Shown: positions 1 to 11,444, counted from the first letter of the stretch. The stretch: DNA of 64,000 nt from Pyropia yezoensis (GCA_009829735.1 CM020620.1:22418020-22482019), one strand, 5' to 3'. Made by a program: numbers and translations. The notes: generated by a model not told the origin, from the sequence alone.

Positions 1-603
1 CACCTCCTCGGCGGCGTTTAGGTCGGCACGAACGGCGCGGAAAACGGTTGAAAGCAGGGCTGACCAGAACAGCTTGAGCAGCCCAATGGGCAGCACGTCT
101 GGCTGCCCAATCCCCATGGACGACAGCACCACCACCCGCCGCACGCCCGCGGCCGCTGCGGCCGCGACCGTTGCCGTGGCGCCCGCGGCAGCCCAGCGTG
201 CGTACGACGACTGCCGGCTGGACAGGGCCGCCACAATCGCCGTCGCGCCGCTGACAGCGGCGGTAAGCGCGGCGGGACCGCCGGCTGCCGCCAGGTTGAC
301 CCGCACCAGCGGCGCCGTGGCCAGCGGCGCCGTCAGCGCAGCCTCGCCCGCGGCGGGCTCAATGTCCACAGACAAGGCCGGGTCGGTCGCTGCAGCCCGG
401 TCGCCGCCGGAAGAGGCGGGGGTGGGGGTGGGGGGGGTGGCGTTGTCGTCCCCCTCGTCCCATGACACCGCCACCGCGCGGAAGGGGACGGGGGGGGTGG
501 CGGTGGCGGCGGCAGCAACGGCGGCCTTGCCAACGTCGCCCATGCCTCCGAGGTTAGAGAAGAGGATGGCCACCATGGGCTGAGCGGCGGCCGTCTCCGC
601 CAT
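1..603 (-). CDS. NAD(P)-binding atypical SDR-like protein (N-terminal part; runs off the window)
   Basis: The frame is open from an ATG at 603 down to base 1, giving 201 codons with no stop, so the C-terminus lies outside the window. Residues about 12-23 contain a GxxGxxG glycine motif (GGMGDVG) after a hydrophobic strand, as in a Rossmann fold. Further on come RVVVLSSMGIGQPDVLP, the usual strand plus Ser motif of atypical short-chain dehydrogenases, and a helix ending in RADLNAAEEV. This order matches the NAD(P)-binding (NmrA/SDR-a5-like) family, often chloroplast or epimerase-like proteins. No obvious transit peptide precedes the Rossmann core, although the first ten residues (MAETAAAQPM) are short. 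Substrate cannot be inferred. Ala-rich composition is typical of this window. Coding status is fairly sure, family probable, function unknown. Confidence 0.75.
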   Translation of the reverse strand, partial: MAETAAAQPMVAILFSNLGGMGDVGKAAVAAAATATPPVPFRAVAVSWDEGDDNATPPTPTPASSGGDRAAATDPALSVDIEPAAGEAALTAPLATAPLVRVNLAAAGGPAALTAAVSGATAIVAALSSRQSSYARWAAAGATATVAAAAAAGVRRVVVLSSMGIGQPDVLPIGLLKLFWSALLSTVFRAVRADLNAAEEV

Positions 604-1710
604 GCTGAACGCAGATAGAAGGTGCAGGGGGGGAGGGTGAGGGTGTGGGGGGGCGGGCGGGGTGGGAGGTACTGCCGAGCTTGTAGGTACCAGCTTGCCC
701 AGCGGCAATGCAAGCAGCAGCAGAGCGTGTGCGACACAGGCCTCCTGGTTTCAGACACCACTCGCGGTCGAAAGCGGCAGAAGGGGGAGAGGGGGAGGAG
801 ATGCTGGGGGGATGAACGGGGGGGGAGAAAATGCAAACGGGAAAGGAGGTCGGCGCCGCCGCCCTACTTTATTTCCTCGCACCCACGCTGCGCGAGCCAG
901 CGCCCAGCAAGGCCGATGACGATGGCGTTGCGACTGCCGTTTCAGGTCGCCCTGACTGTGATGTGATGGTCCAATCAGCTGCTCGAAAGAGCTGCTTGTA
1001 CTGTACGTACAGACTCGAAATACAGTACTGTGGTCAAAAGAGGGACGGGGCAATGTTGAAATGACACGTGTCTGCGAGACGCGTCCAGCTGCTACGTGTG
1101 CACTGTGCGTAGAGCTTCGACCTGCTTCGAGCATCCTCACCCTCTTTATGCACACAAGGGCATGTATGCGCTCAGGCCATGACGCGAGTGAGCCATTTCA
1201 TCTCTGTGCAGCTTATACTGCTTCTCTCTCGGACTGGACTGTCTGTGGAGGACCGGAGCGCAGGCAACGCACACACACCGCAGAGTGTATGTATGTACAT
1301 ACATACATGGGCTGGACACAGGCAGGCAACACCGATCGACTTCTTTGGGCATGCACGACAGCGTGGGATGCTGTATGGCCCACTATGACAGGGTCTTTGA
1401 GGAGTACCAGTGTCTTCATCGTGTACAGTATATGTATGACATACTATGTATTTACACGCCACGCTTACCAGACCCCCGGAACCGTTCAGGATGTGGTGTC
1501 CAAAAGGCCACTTGCTTTCCAGGATGAATGGACCTCCCCACAATCGACCATCAGCTAGACCGCCAGCTGCCCCGACACGACCGCCGTCCTTCCCCACGCC
1601 CGTTTGGTGTTCTTGCTCCGCCGCCAGCCCCCACACATCAACCGACAAAGACGGTCGCTCCCTCCCCCCCCCCCCCCCCACCCTTGACCCTCACCGCAAG
1701 CGCCACCCGT
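604..1710. other. Intergenic region
   Basis: This separates the start of the SDR-like gene from the stop of the BAR gene, both on the minus strand. It should contain the SDR-like promoter and the 3' end of the BAR transcript. The several short ORFs here look like neither homologous nor conserved protein. A perfect 22-bp palindrome of TGTA/TACA units lies at 1286-1307. A C-run sits at about 1667-1679 just below the BAR stop. Confidence 0.5.
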
Positions 1711-2574
1711 TTAGGCAGACGGCGACGCCGCCGGCGACACCACGGCCGTCCCGTCCGCGGCCTTGGCGCCGTCCTCGGCATCGGCGTCGGCAGCCACCAC
1801 AGGCACCGGCTTCTCCGCGTTGCACCCGGGGGGCACAATCAGCGGCACCGCCCCCGCGGCGGTGGCCATGTTCAGGGCCACCAAGTTCTCGCGGTTGGCA
1901 TCGGCAAACGCAAACGTGCCGCTGAGCACCGACGCACAGTGGGTGACTGCGGTGGACTGCTGGGTAAAGTAGCCCACGAAGAGGGCGGAGAAGGCCAGCT
2001 GCCGCTTGTCCCACACCGCCTTCTGCTTCACCACCACCGCCGCGACGCTGTTCTCATACTCCTGGCGCGCCGAGTCGTACTTCTCCAGGTTGCGGCCAAT
2101 CTTGCCCTCATCACGGTGGTTGCCCGTCTTGGCCTGCAGGCTGCTCATCTTCTTGGCGTACATGTCCAGCTCAATCTTGGCCGACTGCAGCGACGTCTTG
2201 ACCTCCCGGTCCACCTCCTCAATCTCCGCCAGGTACGCCTTGACCTGCTCCTCCATCTTGCGCGGGTCTGAGCCCGTCGCCTCAGTGCGGGCGGTAAAAG
2301 CCTTCATCAACTGCATGGACGAGGTGGCCGTGTTCTTGGCCACCGCCCGCAGCGCGTCATCATCGGGGTAGAGCGTCGCGAAGCGGTCGGAGAAGCCCAC
2401 AAAGTTGGACCCGACCAGCGTCGTCCAGTTCTTCTCCGTCGCCGCCATCACCTGCAGGCCGTAGGTGAGAGCCTTGGTTGCCCCGTCCAGGCGGTGCTTG
2501 TACTCCTGCACCTCCGCGTTGTCCACAACGTGGGGGCTCATCGTCGCCACGCTCTTCTTCACCTTGTGCAACAT
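1711..2574 (-). CDS. BAR-domain protein (amphiphysin/BIN-like)
   Basis: The reading frame runs from ATG 2574 (MLHKVKKSV) to TAA at 1711-1713, 287 aa, with no intron. An ATG eight codons upstream is in frame, but the chosen start has the context GTCACCATG seen at other genes here. Residues about 15-210 form long amphipathic helices typical of a BAR fold: an N-terminal helix (VQEYKHRLDGATKAL), a middle segment with EIEEVDREVKTSLQSAKIEL, and a third helix with EKYDSARQEYENSVAAVVVKQKAVWDKR followed by AFSALFVGYF. BAR dimers bind and bend membranes during endocytosis or organelle shaping. The C-terminal ~60 residues are Ala/Pro-rich and probably disordered; no SH3 domain follows. The exact subfamily is not clear, but BAR membership is well supported. 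Confidence 0.8.
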   Translation of the reverse strand: MLHKVKKSVATMSPHVVDNAEVQEYKHRLDGATKALTYGLQVMAATEKNWTTLVGSNFVGFSDRFATLYPDDDALRAVAKNTATSSMQLMKAFTARTEATGSDPRKMEEQVKAYLAEIEEVDREVKTSLQSAKIELDMYAKKMSSLQAKTGNHRDEGKIGRNLEKYDSARQEYENSVAAVVVKQKAVWDKRQLAFSALFVGYFTQQSTAVTHCASVLSGTFAFADANRENLVALNMATAAGAVPLIVPPGCNAEKPVPVVAADADAEDGAKAADGTAVVSPAASPSA

Positions 2575-3436
2575 GGTGACGGGGGGGGTGGGGGACAAGT
2601 GCGAGAGTCGTGGGGATAGGAGGAGCGAGGTGGCGGCGGCGCGTGTGTGGCGGTGAGCACGTCGACACGGCGGGGCGCGAGCGTGCGTGGTGGGGACGTC
2701 AACGGTGAGCGTAGGGTGGCGCTGAGCGGAGCGGAGTGGCGCCGCAGCGAGCGGCTGCCGCGGTGCCCTCTAATACCTCCCAGCGGCGCGCCGGCAGTTG
2801 CCCATGACACCCCCTCCCTCTGGCGACCCAGCGAAGTGAGGGGCGGGGAAACGCACGCCCCAGACCGCAGCGCCAGAACCGCCCGCGGCGCGGAGGGGCG
2901 CTCGCACAGCGTGTGTGGCCGACCCACAGGTTGCTGCTCGGCAGCGGCCGCCAGCCGGTCAGCCTTCCCCCCCCCTCCCCTTCCGCTGTCCCTCACACCA
3001 ACACACGAAGGGGCGCAACCGCGCCATCCAAACAACCAGAGGTCAATTCCTCGCCCCCCCCCCCGTCACTGCTGCTGCCACCTCAGCGGGCGAAGCGAGG
3101 GGGGGATAAAAGGGGAGAAACGGGCAACCACGTAGTCGGCAACCTCGATCCCCCCCCCATCCCCCTCCCTGCCCCCGCAGCGGCCGCACAGCTAACAGCA
3201 ACCCCCCCCGGGATCGCCGTCACTGCGGTGCGTTTCGCACTCACCGCCAGCGGGGTCACCCGCCGCACGCACAACGCGCAATGAGGCGAGCAGCAGACAG
3301 CGAGGAAGGGACGGCAGGGGAAAGATAACGGGGGGAATGCTCGAAAGCGGCCGCCACGGTGGCGGCCACGCGGAGCTGCAGCAGAGGTGAAGGGGGGGGG
3401 GGGGGGGAAGAGGGACGAGAAAGGAAACGCAGCCGA
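2575..3436. other. Intergenic/promoter region of the BAR gene
   Basis: The region is GC-rich with C-runs near 3056-3064 and 3200-3208 and a G-run near 3391-3408. It should hold the 5' UTR and promoter of the minus-strand BAR gene. The ORFs overlapping it on both strands are Pro/Arg/Ala-rich translations expected by chance at this GC content, and I see no domain in any of them. Confidence 0.4.
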
Positions 3437-4540
3437 CTAGGGGGGCGCCCCCCCCCCCCCCCCTACACCACCTAGAGGAAGCGGCGCCGCTGGCGACGGA
3501 GCGGCCGCGAAACCGTCCGTTGCCGTTGCTGCCGCGGCAGCGTCTTCTCCGAAATACACGCTCGCGCGGGGAAGGGGACGCCCCCCCGCTTGTCCGCACA
3601 CCCCCTGCGTTCCACGGGGCCAGCCGCCGCCGCCGCCGCATCTGCTGCAAGCAGCCATGAAAAACCCCAAATAAAAATCATCAAGCGGCGGCTGCTGCAA
3701 CCCACCACCGGTGCGACCTGCGTGGAAGGTCACCACGGCGGGGGAGGGGGGGGGCGTGGCAGCAGCACTCGCACCACCACCCGGCTCCGAGACGGTGCGC
3801 TTGGCCCGTAGCACACCCGTGCGCGGGCCACACACCGCCGCGAGGGGGGGCCGTGCCCCTGCCGACGCCGCCTGCGACACCACGTGGGGTTGCCGACGAT
3901 GCGGGCGGAATCCGGGTGCCGCAGCGACCGCGACCAATTCCGCGCCACGGTGGCCAGCGGGCGGGGCCGCCACGCTCCGCCCGCCCGCACCGCCTGCCCC
4001 CTGACCACCACCGTCGGGGCTGCTACCACCTGGCAAGGACGCCGCCACCCCCCACGTCCCCCACTAACGTGGCCGCTGCTGCCGCGCGGCACAGCGGTGG
4101 TGCCCGGAGGGCACCGCCCAGCGGATATGAGCAGAAACCCGCCGTCCCGCCGAGCAGAGAGGGCGCGCCGAGTCAGCCACGTGCCCTCCCTTTCCCCGTA
4201 CTAACCGGCCGCCGACGGCCAGTACACCACCCGACCGTGGGTCGCGCCCACGCGCGCCCACGTCACCCCCACAGGAACGGCGCGTGGGAAAGGGGGGTGG
4301 ACCACCACGGCCCGGTGCACCACACCAAACAAGCCAGCCAGGCAGCCCGACTTGACCGCACAGCAGCCGGGTGACGGCGCGATTGCCAGCGTCCGCCCAA
4401 CCCAAAACAGACACAAACGCCGGGCCACCACCAGAAAGGGTGGGGGCGCACCGATGAGAAAAAAAAAACACACAGCACGCGGCGGGCTCCGCCGGCGTGC
4501 CCCCACCACCCTCTCGGGTCAGCCCAACCACGGCCGGGGG
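3437..4540 (-). other. Possible minus-strand gene or gene tail, frame unresolved
   Basis: All three minus-strand frames are open for long stretches because stops are rare at this GC content. Some pieces look protein-like, such as LDDFYLGFFMAACSRC near 3,640-3,690 and VVYWPSAAG before a TAG at 4201-4203. None can be followed across the many C/G runs, and no family is recognisable. It may be the 3' part of the coiled-coil gene to the right, a separate gene, or non-coding. Confidence 0.2.
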
Positions 4541-4544
4541 GCGT

Positions 4545-5931
4545 TCAGGTGGGCACGTACCCGCCGCCACCGACACCCCCGCCGCCCTTGCCCAGGATAG
4601 CGCCCAGTCCTCCACCCCCGCCTCCGCCCCCCCCCCCCCGCCGTCGCGCCGGCGGTGGCATCCCCGCCAGCCGCCGGCGGGTCACCCCCGGTGGGAGCCC
4701 GTCGGTACAGCCGCCGCCGGGGAGGGCGGCAGCAGCAGCCGCAGCCGTCGCGGCCGCGGCCGCCCAACCGCCCACGCCCGGGAGGATGGGGGCGGGGGGC
4801 TCCCCCGCACACCCCCGCCCCCAGCTACCACTGCCCGTCCAGCCGCCGCTGCCGCCGGCGCCGCTCCCCTCCCCCACGACGGTGGGGAGCAGCTCAAGCA
4901 CTCCCCGCCCGACGCCCGGTGACACGGGCGGCGACGGTGGCGGTGACGCCGACGACACGGACCGAGTGCCCCCCCCCCCCCCAAACGGAAGCGCAAGGAT
5001 GACGGGGCGGTGGCGGCGGGGGCGGGAAGGCGCGCGCCGCCGCCACCGCCGACGGCGGCGGCAGCCGCCCCGACGCCGGCGCCACCGCCGGCGCCGCGTC
5101 GCCCGGCGGCGGCCGCCAGCGGCGGGGAGTGGTGGCCCGGGGAGGCGCCCAGCGACACAGATGTCCGGGGGAGAGACGCGGCCGGCGGCCGGCGGAGGGA
5201 GGAGAGGGCGGCGAGGCGGGCGGCCTCGTCAGCTTGGGAGCGACTGGTCGCGGTCAGGGCGGCTCGCGCCTCGGCGTCGAGGCGAGCAGAGAGGCGGGCC
5301 TCGGTGGCGAGTGACTCGGATAAGCGCTGCAGAATGAGGGAAGCGGTACAAAAAGGCAGACAAGCACGCACGCAAACAGGCAGGCGGGCAGGCAGGGGAC
5401 AGCAGGCCACCGCGGCATGTACAGCCCACAAAATCACAAGGGTGTCGAACAAGTGCGCGTCAACATGCGTCCCACACGTCAGTGTTGACGGAAGCGGCCG
5501 CACATGCGCGGAAACTCCCCCTCTCACTACCCACCGGTCACCCCCCCACCCCCCCTTGCTACACAAAAAAGCGCCCATCCACGCCCGTCACCACCTACCT
5601 TTCGAAGGTCATTCGCAACAGCACGCGCATCCCGCGCGGCCGCATCCGCCGCCGCAACCGCCGCGGCAGCCATCCCTCCCTGCTCGGTCAGCACCGCCTC
5701 GCGGGCCGCCGCGGCGGCCGCCGCGCGGTCTGCCTTGGCCGCCGCCGCCGTGGCCGCGGCGGCCGCGTCGCCGGCCGCAGCCTCGGCCGCCGCCGCGTTG
5801 GCTCGGGCGGCGGCGGCGCGCGAGGCGGCGGCGGTCGCCGCCGCCTCGGCGCGGGCCGCCCGCACCGCCACGGCAGCCGAGGCGACCAGCACCACGGCCG
5901 CCAATACCGCCGTTGTGGTGAGCCAGTCCAT
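4545..5931 (-). CDS. Membrane-anchored coiled-coil protein (one intron, one apparent frame break)
   Basis: The protein starts at ATG 5931 with MDWLTTTAVLAAVVLVASAA, a single N-terminal hydrophobic helix that would act as a signal anchor. An Ala/Arg/Glu-rich helical segment with coiled-coil character follows. Exon 1 is 5599-5931. The intron is 5327-5598, with donor GTAGGT and acceptor TTCTGCAG. Exon 2 opens in phase at 5326 with RLSESLATEARLSARLDAEA, which continues the coiled coil and supports the splice. After TAPSSLRFRL the frame meets a run of 14 C (4969-4982), beyond which the natural continuation (SPPVSPGVG..., ending GYVPT and stop at 4545) lies in another frame; exon 2 is one base short of a multiple of three. 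I recognise no family. Gene status is probable; the C-terminus is uncertain. Confidence 0.5.
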
Positions 5932-8532
5932 CGTTGGAAGACGGCACACGCGCGGGGGCGGGGACAGGGGGGGTGCGGGGGAGCGTGGTGCCACCCGTAC
6001 CGGTCGCGGCGCACGCAAAGCGGCGGCGGGCCGCCGAGATGAGCGCGGGGGCGCAAGGGGATACGCCGGAAGCCATGATGGCGGCGCGGTGGGGAGCGCG
6101 GAGGACGGCCCCACGACGACGGGGGTCGTCCGCTTGCTGTCCCTGATTGGTTTAGCCCAGGCCCAGACAGTGGTCTTTGCTGCGCGCCAATTGGGCCGAC
6201 TCGATGTCTGGACGTCGGACGTATGTGGTGGCCCTCCGCCGAGCCGTGCGAGGTCCTTGTGGCGGTGGCAGCCCTTCTTTGAGAAGACACGTGGAAGCTC
6301 ACAACCCTCTCTCAACCTCGTCACACAAAAAATACTTCTGAGGAAGCGGGCATTGAGGAACTTCCATGAAATCACATCCTGTCACGCAAAGTCACACATT
6401 CTTTTTGCAGCCTGGCCCCTCTCTTCGAGTCTTTGGCACCCCACTACCAACAGATCGGTGCATCCCCACGTGACGGGCGACACACCATCGTCTTCACCAG
6501 AGTGTGCGCTTTACGTCTATGTGTGATTTCCAAGAAAACATTGAAAACTGGCCACGTGGTGGTCTTGAGAGTGCATCATCCAATACACCTGCTTGCTCGT
6601 CGCTTGCTCTATGTACCCTCCACCACCAGGCACCTACGGACGGAGGTACGCCCCAAGGTACCTCCCAAAGACCACCCTGCGTCTACTGATGCATAAAACG
6701 CGATGAGTTTCTATGATGTGCAGCCCAAGAGAGCGGTCTTTTTCACAAACTTGGTGCCAAAAACAGCTATTTCTCCCCCCCCCCCCCCCCACAGACTGGA
6801 AAAGGACAGTCGCCAGGCACTGGCATAGCCCATACTATAGCTTTGTGTCCCTGTCCGCCTCAGGGAGCACGAAAGTCCCACTGCCGACATCTGAACATGG
6901 ACTTAGGGCCGGGTTTTTGCTCAACGTCGGACCCTTGTCCTAAAGCCTGTCGCTACAAAAGCATAGTGCACCCACACAGGTATGAGCGGCTCTCTCTGTT
7001 CCATGGTCTTCATCAAGGACCCTGTACGGATCCTGGCCAAAATACGGGCGCTCCAAGCGTGTCTGAACCATCATGTGGCGAGCTTGGCGCAGGAGGCTGT
7101 TTGAGCTCGCTTTTCACGCGGGTCCAGCTCGCTTGCGTCTCTGTGATGAGTCGGGGAGGCCGTTTTTATTCTTTATAGAATGGTCAGAGGTCTGTGGGTC
7201 CTTTAAAGCTGTTTCTATGCCGACACACGCATTGATCATCCTATCACTGCGGGATGTGGATGAATCGCCCAGCAGCTTCCCTACAACAAGAATAACCCGG
7301 ATATCCGGGTTCTGCGTGCAGTAATCCGGTTTTTTTCCCGGATTACTGCCCACCCCCCACCGGGGCCTCTCCCTGATCAATTTTCCAGAGGGGTGGCTGC
7401 GGAGCTATTTTGTTCCGGGTTTTTGACCGGGCGTCATGGACTGATGGAGAGCCCCCCCGGCCCCCCCTGTTCAGAGTCCGCGACGCCGCTCGCCCACCTC
7501 CCCGCCTCGCTCGATCCCACTGCGCCCCCATCCACGGCGCGGCCCCGCCGCCATGCCGCCTCGCCGCCGCGCCGAGCTACTCTCACCACAGCCATGCTCC
7601 GTAACCAATGGCCAGTCGACTTACATAGAAGCTTGTGAGGGTTTCCATGCGGTCGCGGCGCCGACCGCACCCTCCCTTCGACTCCAAGACCACCGATCCA
7701 GCTCAGTCGGGAAAGGGGATAATGCTGGGAGTCGTCTGCACAGCCCTCCGCCGTCCGCTGGCAGGCCGCTGCCATGGAGGTGCCGTGGGCAGGGAATTTT
7801 CGACCTGAATGTAACGAGATCCGGGGATGGAGGGCGGGTAAGGATGGGGGGTGAAGGGCGCGTCCATGCTGGAGGCAGAAAGGGGCTCTCTGCACCTCTG
7901 GCAATGACGTACATATCCCCTGTGTATCGCTAGTGTCACGCCCGCGCCAATGGCTGGTCGTGACATTAGCGCCGTCGCCCCTCCCCACTGTCTCGCCAAG
8001 AACATCTGGCCTGCACGCAGTCTGGCTCGCGAGAGTTCCCTCGCAGGCCGGCCCTCGCCGCACGACCCCCTCCAGCCGCTCTTTTCTCTCCCTCCTGCGC
8101 CCTCAGCGTTCAGGTGCGCTTCCACTCGCCATCGACTAAGCAGCCATTCTTGGCGGCTCAACGCCCAGCCAACCTCGCCCTGGCTGACCCAATCGCTTCC
8201 GCCCACCCGCACTCGCCACCCGCATGCTCCGGCTGCCCACGTACGGCGGTCACGCTCCTCCAACCAAAATTTAGGCAGATAGCGATCTCGAGAGATATAC
8301 ATCGCTGGATATGGTGCCAGCCCCCCCCCTTCCGACCGGCCCCACGCCATGCGCTTTCCACCCCACTAAAAACTACCACCGCATGTGCCGCGAGGGCTTC
8401 GCCGACGGGGCCCCCGCCGTTTCACCCCTTCCACGCCGAGCCGCATCCTCCACCCCCCGCGTTCAACTCCCTAGCCAACAACCAATAAAATTCTCAGGAT
8501 GTCGCGAGAGCTTCCGGGCTGGTCTGGAAGCG
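5932..8532. other. Long intergenic region
   Basis: I find no convincing gene here. The GC content drops after about 6,150, and the ORFs on both strands show no domain or homologous pattern. The region should include the promoter of the minus-strand coiled-coil gene. A C-run of about 14 sits at 6777-6790. A palindrome and a hairpin lie at 7294-7349 and are listed separately. Confidence 0.4.
7294..7349. repeat. Palindrome plus perfect hairpin
   Basis: Bases 7294-7311 form a perfect 18-bp palindrome (AACCCGGATATCCGGGTT). Immediately after, GCAGTAATCCGG at 7318-7329 and its reverse complement at 7338-7349 make a 12-bp perfect stem with an 8-base T-rich loop. Both share the core ATCCGG. They could be a transposon end, a protein-binding site or a processing/termination hairpin; the sequence does not decide. 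Confidence 0.6.
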
Positions 8533-9059
8533 TCTAGTGTCTATTCTACTGGAAAAAAGGATCAAATGATCCTCGGCCGAGGATCAAATGATCCTCAAGA
8601 AAAACGTCGATTCTGACCTCGTGGGGCCACACTCAGCACTGCCAGAGGTCACGGAGCCACCCGGGGGGGGGGGAGGGGACGGCGCTGCCACACACTCCCC
8701 GCCGTGCTCCACGGACGGTGGCACCCCACAGTTGACCGCCAGCGCCCACGCCAACACCGCCGCTGCCTGGAGCGTCCGCCTCGGCCTTTGGTGCGCGTTG
8801 CACCGCCCATTCCCCACGCCCCCCCCCCCAGTCCACGACGACGACCACTGCCCTCCCCACCTTCATCTTGCACGACTGACGTTCTCCTCAGAATGGGATG
8901 CACTTAAGTTCCCCCGAGGGTAAACAGCCGGCGCTGAGTCCATTTCTGGTGTCAGATTGAACAGGAGACGTCGGGAAGTATGAGAAAACAGGACTTCAAA
9001 AAGGGGATCATTTGATCCTTAAAGGATCAAGTGATCCTCTCAGTAGAATAGACACTAGA
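8533..9059. mobile_element. MITE-like element with ~65-bp terminal inverted repeats
   Basis: The left end TCTAGTGTCTATTCTACTG (8533-8551) recurs as a perfect inverted copy at 9041-9059. The inverted similarity continues inward for about 65 bp, through two nested near-palindromes of the form AGGATCAAATGATCCT on each side (8556-8597 and about 9001-9038). The 527-bp element has no coding capacity. If the cut is at the TA inside both ends (8535-8536 and 9056-9057), the target duplication would be TA as for Tc1/mariner/pogo elements. A longer duplication is not visible. Confidence 0.75.
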
Positions 9060-9371
9060 TGCGTCAGGGCAGTGGATCTGAGCGATGGAAGTTCCATAAC
9101 GACGGCGCACTTCGGGTCAGCCGCAGCCGCGTGCGGGGGGGGGGGGAGGCAGGGGGGGCGGGGTGCTGCTAGCAAGGGGTGAAGGCCCCTATGAATGGAC
9201 TGACCCCGCCACCTCGGAAAACATATCGGTCTGCTCATCGCGCAGCACCGTACCCGCCCCTCCTCGTCCCTCCCAAACTCAATCTGCTCCCCTCAATTCT
9301 CTCCTCAAGATATCTTCCACCCCTCCTTAAGCCACTATAGCTGGCGCCGCGACTGCTTCAGCCCTCAAACT
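9060..9371. other. Upstream region of the TNP2-like gene
   Basis: This lies between the MITE and the first ATG of the TNP2-like transposase fragment. A G-run is present at 9137-9146. No ORF or clear terminal repeat of the larger transposon was found, although its 5' end should lie near here. Confidence 0.35.
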
Positions 9372-10040
9372 ATGTCAGAATCGGCCGTTCAAGATTGCTT
9401 TTGCCCTCAGTGCGGCGGAAAAAGCGTGCCAAGGTCGACATGGTTTCGCCATGACGATGGAAAGCGTCGTCGTCTGGCTGGTCACAGTGACGGTGCACCC
9501 AGTCAGCCGGGCCTCACCCTATTTCACTTCATGGAGACCAGTGGTTCCCAATTGGGCACGGGTTCTCCCAGCACCCAAAACGATGATGGCGGTGCTGACA
9601 GCGCAGGTGGCATGCACAGGCGGTGGAGCGCTGCCACTGGGCCTGCTCCGCCGCCACCCTCGATGTCTGAAACATCAACGTCCGAATCCGACACCAGTTA
9701 CGGAGTCTGGTTACCCGACGACGACTACCATGATATTCCAGAAATGGAAAACTATTGCGAGGAGGAAACGATGACGGGCCCTCAACACCATCAAGTTTCT
9801 TCTTTTGCTCCCGTTTTGCAAGACAGCGTGCCAGCCAATGGGGTCTTCGCGCCAGTTCAAGATTTCATCCGCAAGATCAAAGACCTGGCTTGTTTTACAG
9901 TACGGCCCCGCACATATCCTGGGGTAGGACAAGAAGGTAGTCCCCTTCCTAGGACACGGTTCATAACTCAAATCAAAGCCCTTTCGCACGAGACATCGGG
10001 AATATGTCGTCTCACCTCGCGGTGGCGTCAAAAAATTCTA
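9372..10040 (+). pseudogene. TNP2/CACTA-like transposase, N-terminal fragment
   Basis: The protein starts MSESAVQDCFCPQCGGKSV and contains a C-x2-C finger followed by PRSTWFRHDDGKRRR, then an acidic Ser/Asp-rich stretch (SETSTSESDTSYG, DDDYHDIPEMENYCEEE). This is the usual N-terminal layout of TNP2-domain transposases of the EnSpm/CACTA type. The match fades after about 10,040, where GC-rich repetitive DNA begins. The rest of the protein resumes near 13.2 kb on the same strand, so the gene appears to be interrupted by the 10-13.1 kb insertion. The assignment rests on layout and on the downstream half, which is much clearer. The exact breakpoint is unknown. Confidence 0.55.
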
Positions 10041-10129
10041 TGTATTTCTGGGTTGACCGCAGAGTCGCCGCTGGCATCAATCACGTGTCGTTCGAGCGCT
10101 GCGCGCGCGACGCGCGCACACCCGGCACC

Positions 10130-10310
10130 ACCCCTACACCCCCTGGTGCTGCGACCCCCACCCTGCCGCGCGATCGCGGTCCCCACCCCGTCCCACGATC
10201 CTGGTCCCCACCCCCCGCCACACGATCCCGGCCCCCGCCCCGCCGCACTGCGCGGGTCCCCGGCCTGCCGCACGACCCGCGTCCCCACCCGGCCGCACCA
10301 CCCCGGCCGC
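10130..10310. repeat. Imperfect tandem repeat, C-rich
   Basis: Units of about 20-26 bases built on CACGATCCCGGYCCCCACCCC occur some six times with substitutions. Their translations are Pro/His/Arg-rich in all frames and probably meaningless. The array lies inside the segment that separates the two halves of the TNP2-like gene. Confidence 0.55.
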
Positions 10311-11444
10311 CGCTTGTTGCCTTGCGCCGACGCTCCTCGGCTGTATGTACGTGTTGCGACCACGTGACTTTCTCGAGCTGCTGTGCGCCGGCGTCCGTGC
10401 TGTTTCCCCCGTTTCTTTTTTTTGGGCGCATGCTGTCAACCCCCCCGGACCGAGCCGCTACGGTTTTTTGTCCGCTGTGTGTGCGATGTTTAGCTGTTTT
10501 GTCTGCACATGCACGTGGTGCGCTGTTTTACCCATTGTGTGTGCATGTCCTGACCAACTGTTTGCTCTTGTGGCATCAAGATCTGTGCGTTGGCCGCTCC
10601 ACCCTATTTCTCTGCCACATCCTCCTGGTGATGCTGTCTGGACTGGTGTGTATGCGCGTTCCGTTCTTCTTTCTGTACAGGGCCCGTCCCAGTGTACAAG
10701 GTGCACGCCATAGACCAAGCCACGCGCGTGCGCCGTCCGTCGTCCTTCGAGTGTGCGGGAGGGCCACGGGGGTTGGGGAGGGCACAGGGAGAATTTGGTG
10801 GCGGAGGGTCTGAGCGGAGGTGAGGTATGGCATGTGGTGGTGGGCCTGTGAAATTATCGACTGTTACGTACTGCGTGTGTTTACGGAGGGGTGGGGATTG
10901 CGGACTCGGCTGAGCGTGGGGAAGGAGGGGGGGAGGGAGGGGGCGATTTTGGCGAGTGGGTGAGGGTCTGTGTGTCCGTGACGCCTGTGGCTGTCCCCAC
11001 CGGCAACTGTCGGCACACGGACTGTCTATGATGCTCTTTCACTCATGCTTGACCATGATGGGCTTTCGTGATGTTGATTGTGGCGATCTCTCTTTACCAT
11101 CGTGTCTGTTTGGATGCTGTGTGCTTTCCGATGGCGTTTTTTGCGTCGCACCACAGGAATGATCCACTGCACATTGGAATGTGCGGCATCTTGTATGCTA
11201 TCGGTCATGCCGCTTGTGTTTGTATCCACTGCATCTTTAGTAAGACCGTTTCTGCATCTCTGCGATTTTGATTGCTCCTGTTGCTCGTCAGGCAGGGACA
11301 AGCGCTTGGACAGCACTGCAATATTCGCTGCAGGTGTTTCCGAGCGTGTCGCGCTTTGTGCGGCCTTGCCAATGCGAGTTTTCCCACTGTTTTTCTCTCC
11401 GACTGGCATGTGCGGGGACCACCGAGTCCCAGATAGGCTGTTCA
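10311..11444. other. Non-coding part of the inserted DNA transposon
   Basis: This segment lies downstream of the minus-strand pogo-like transposase stop. It is T-rich on the plus strand at 10,410-11,250 with scattered GT-rich stretches. I find no domain in the ORFs and could not identify a terminal inverted repeat by eye. Confidence 0.35.

Noticed and set aside
1286-1307. 22-bp TGTA/TACA palindrome as a regulatory site
   Set aside because: Simple-repeat palindromes of this type arise easily, and it lies far from any start codon.
1061-1558. 165-aa plus-strand ORF
   Set aside because: No domain, composition consistent with chance, overlapping ORFs of similar length on both strands.
7434-8350. 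Two overlapping ~210-aa minus-strand ORFs
   Set aside because: Different frames over the same DNA, Arg/Pro-rich and without recognisable features.
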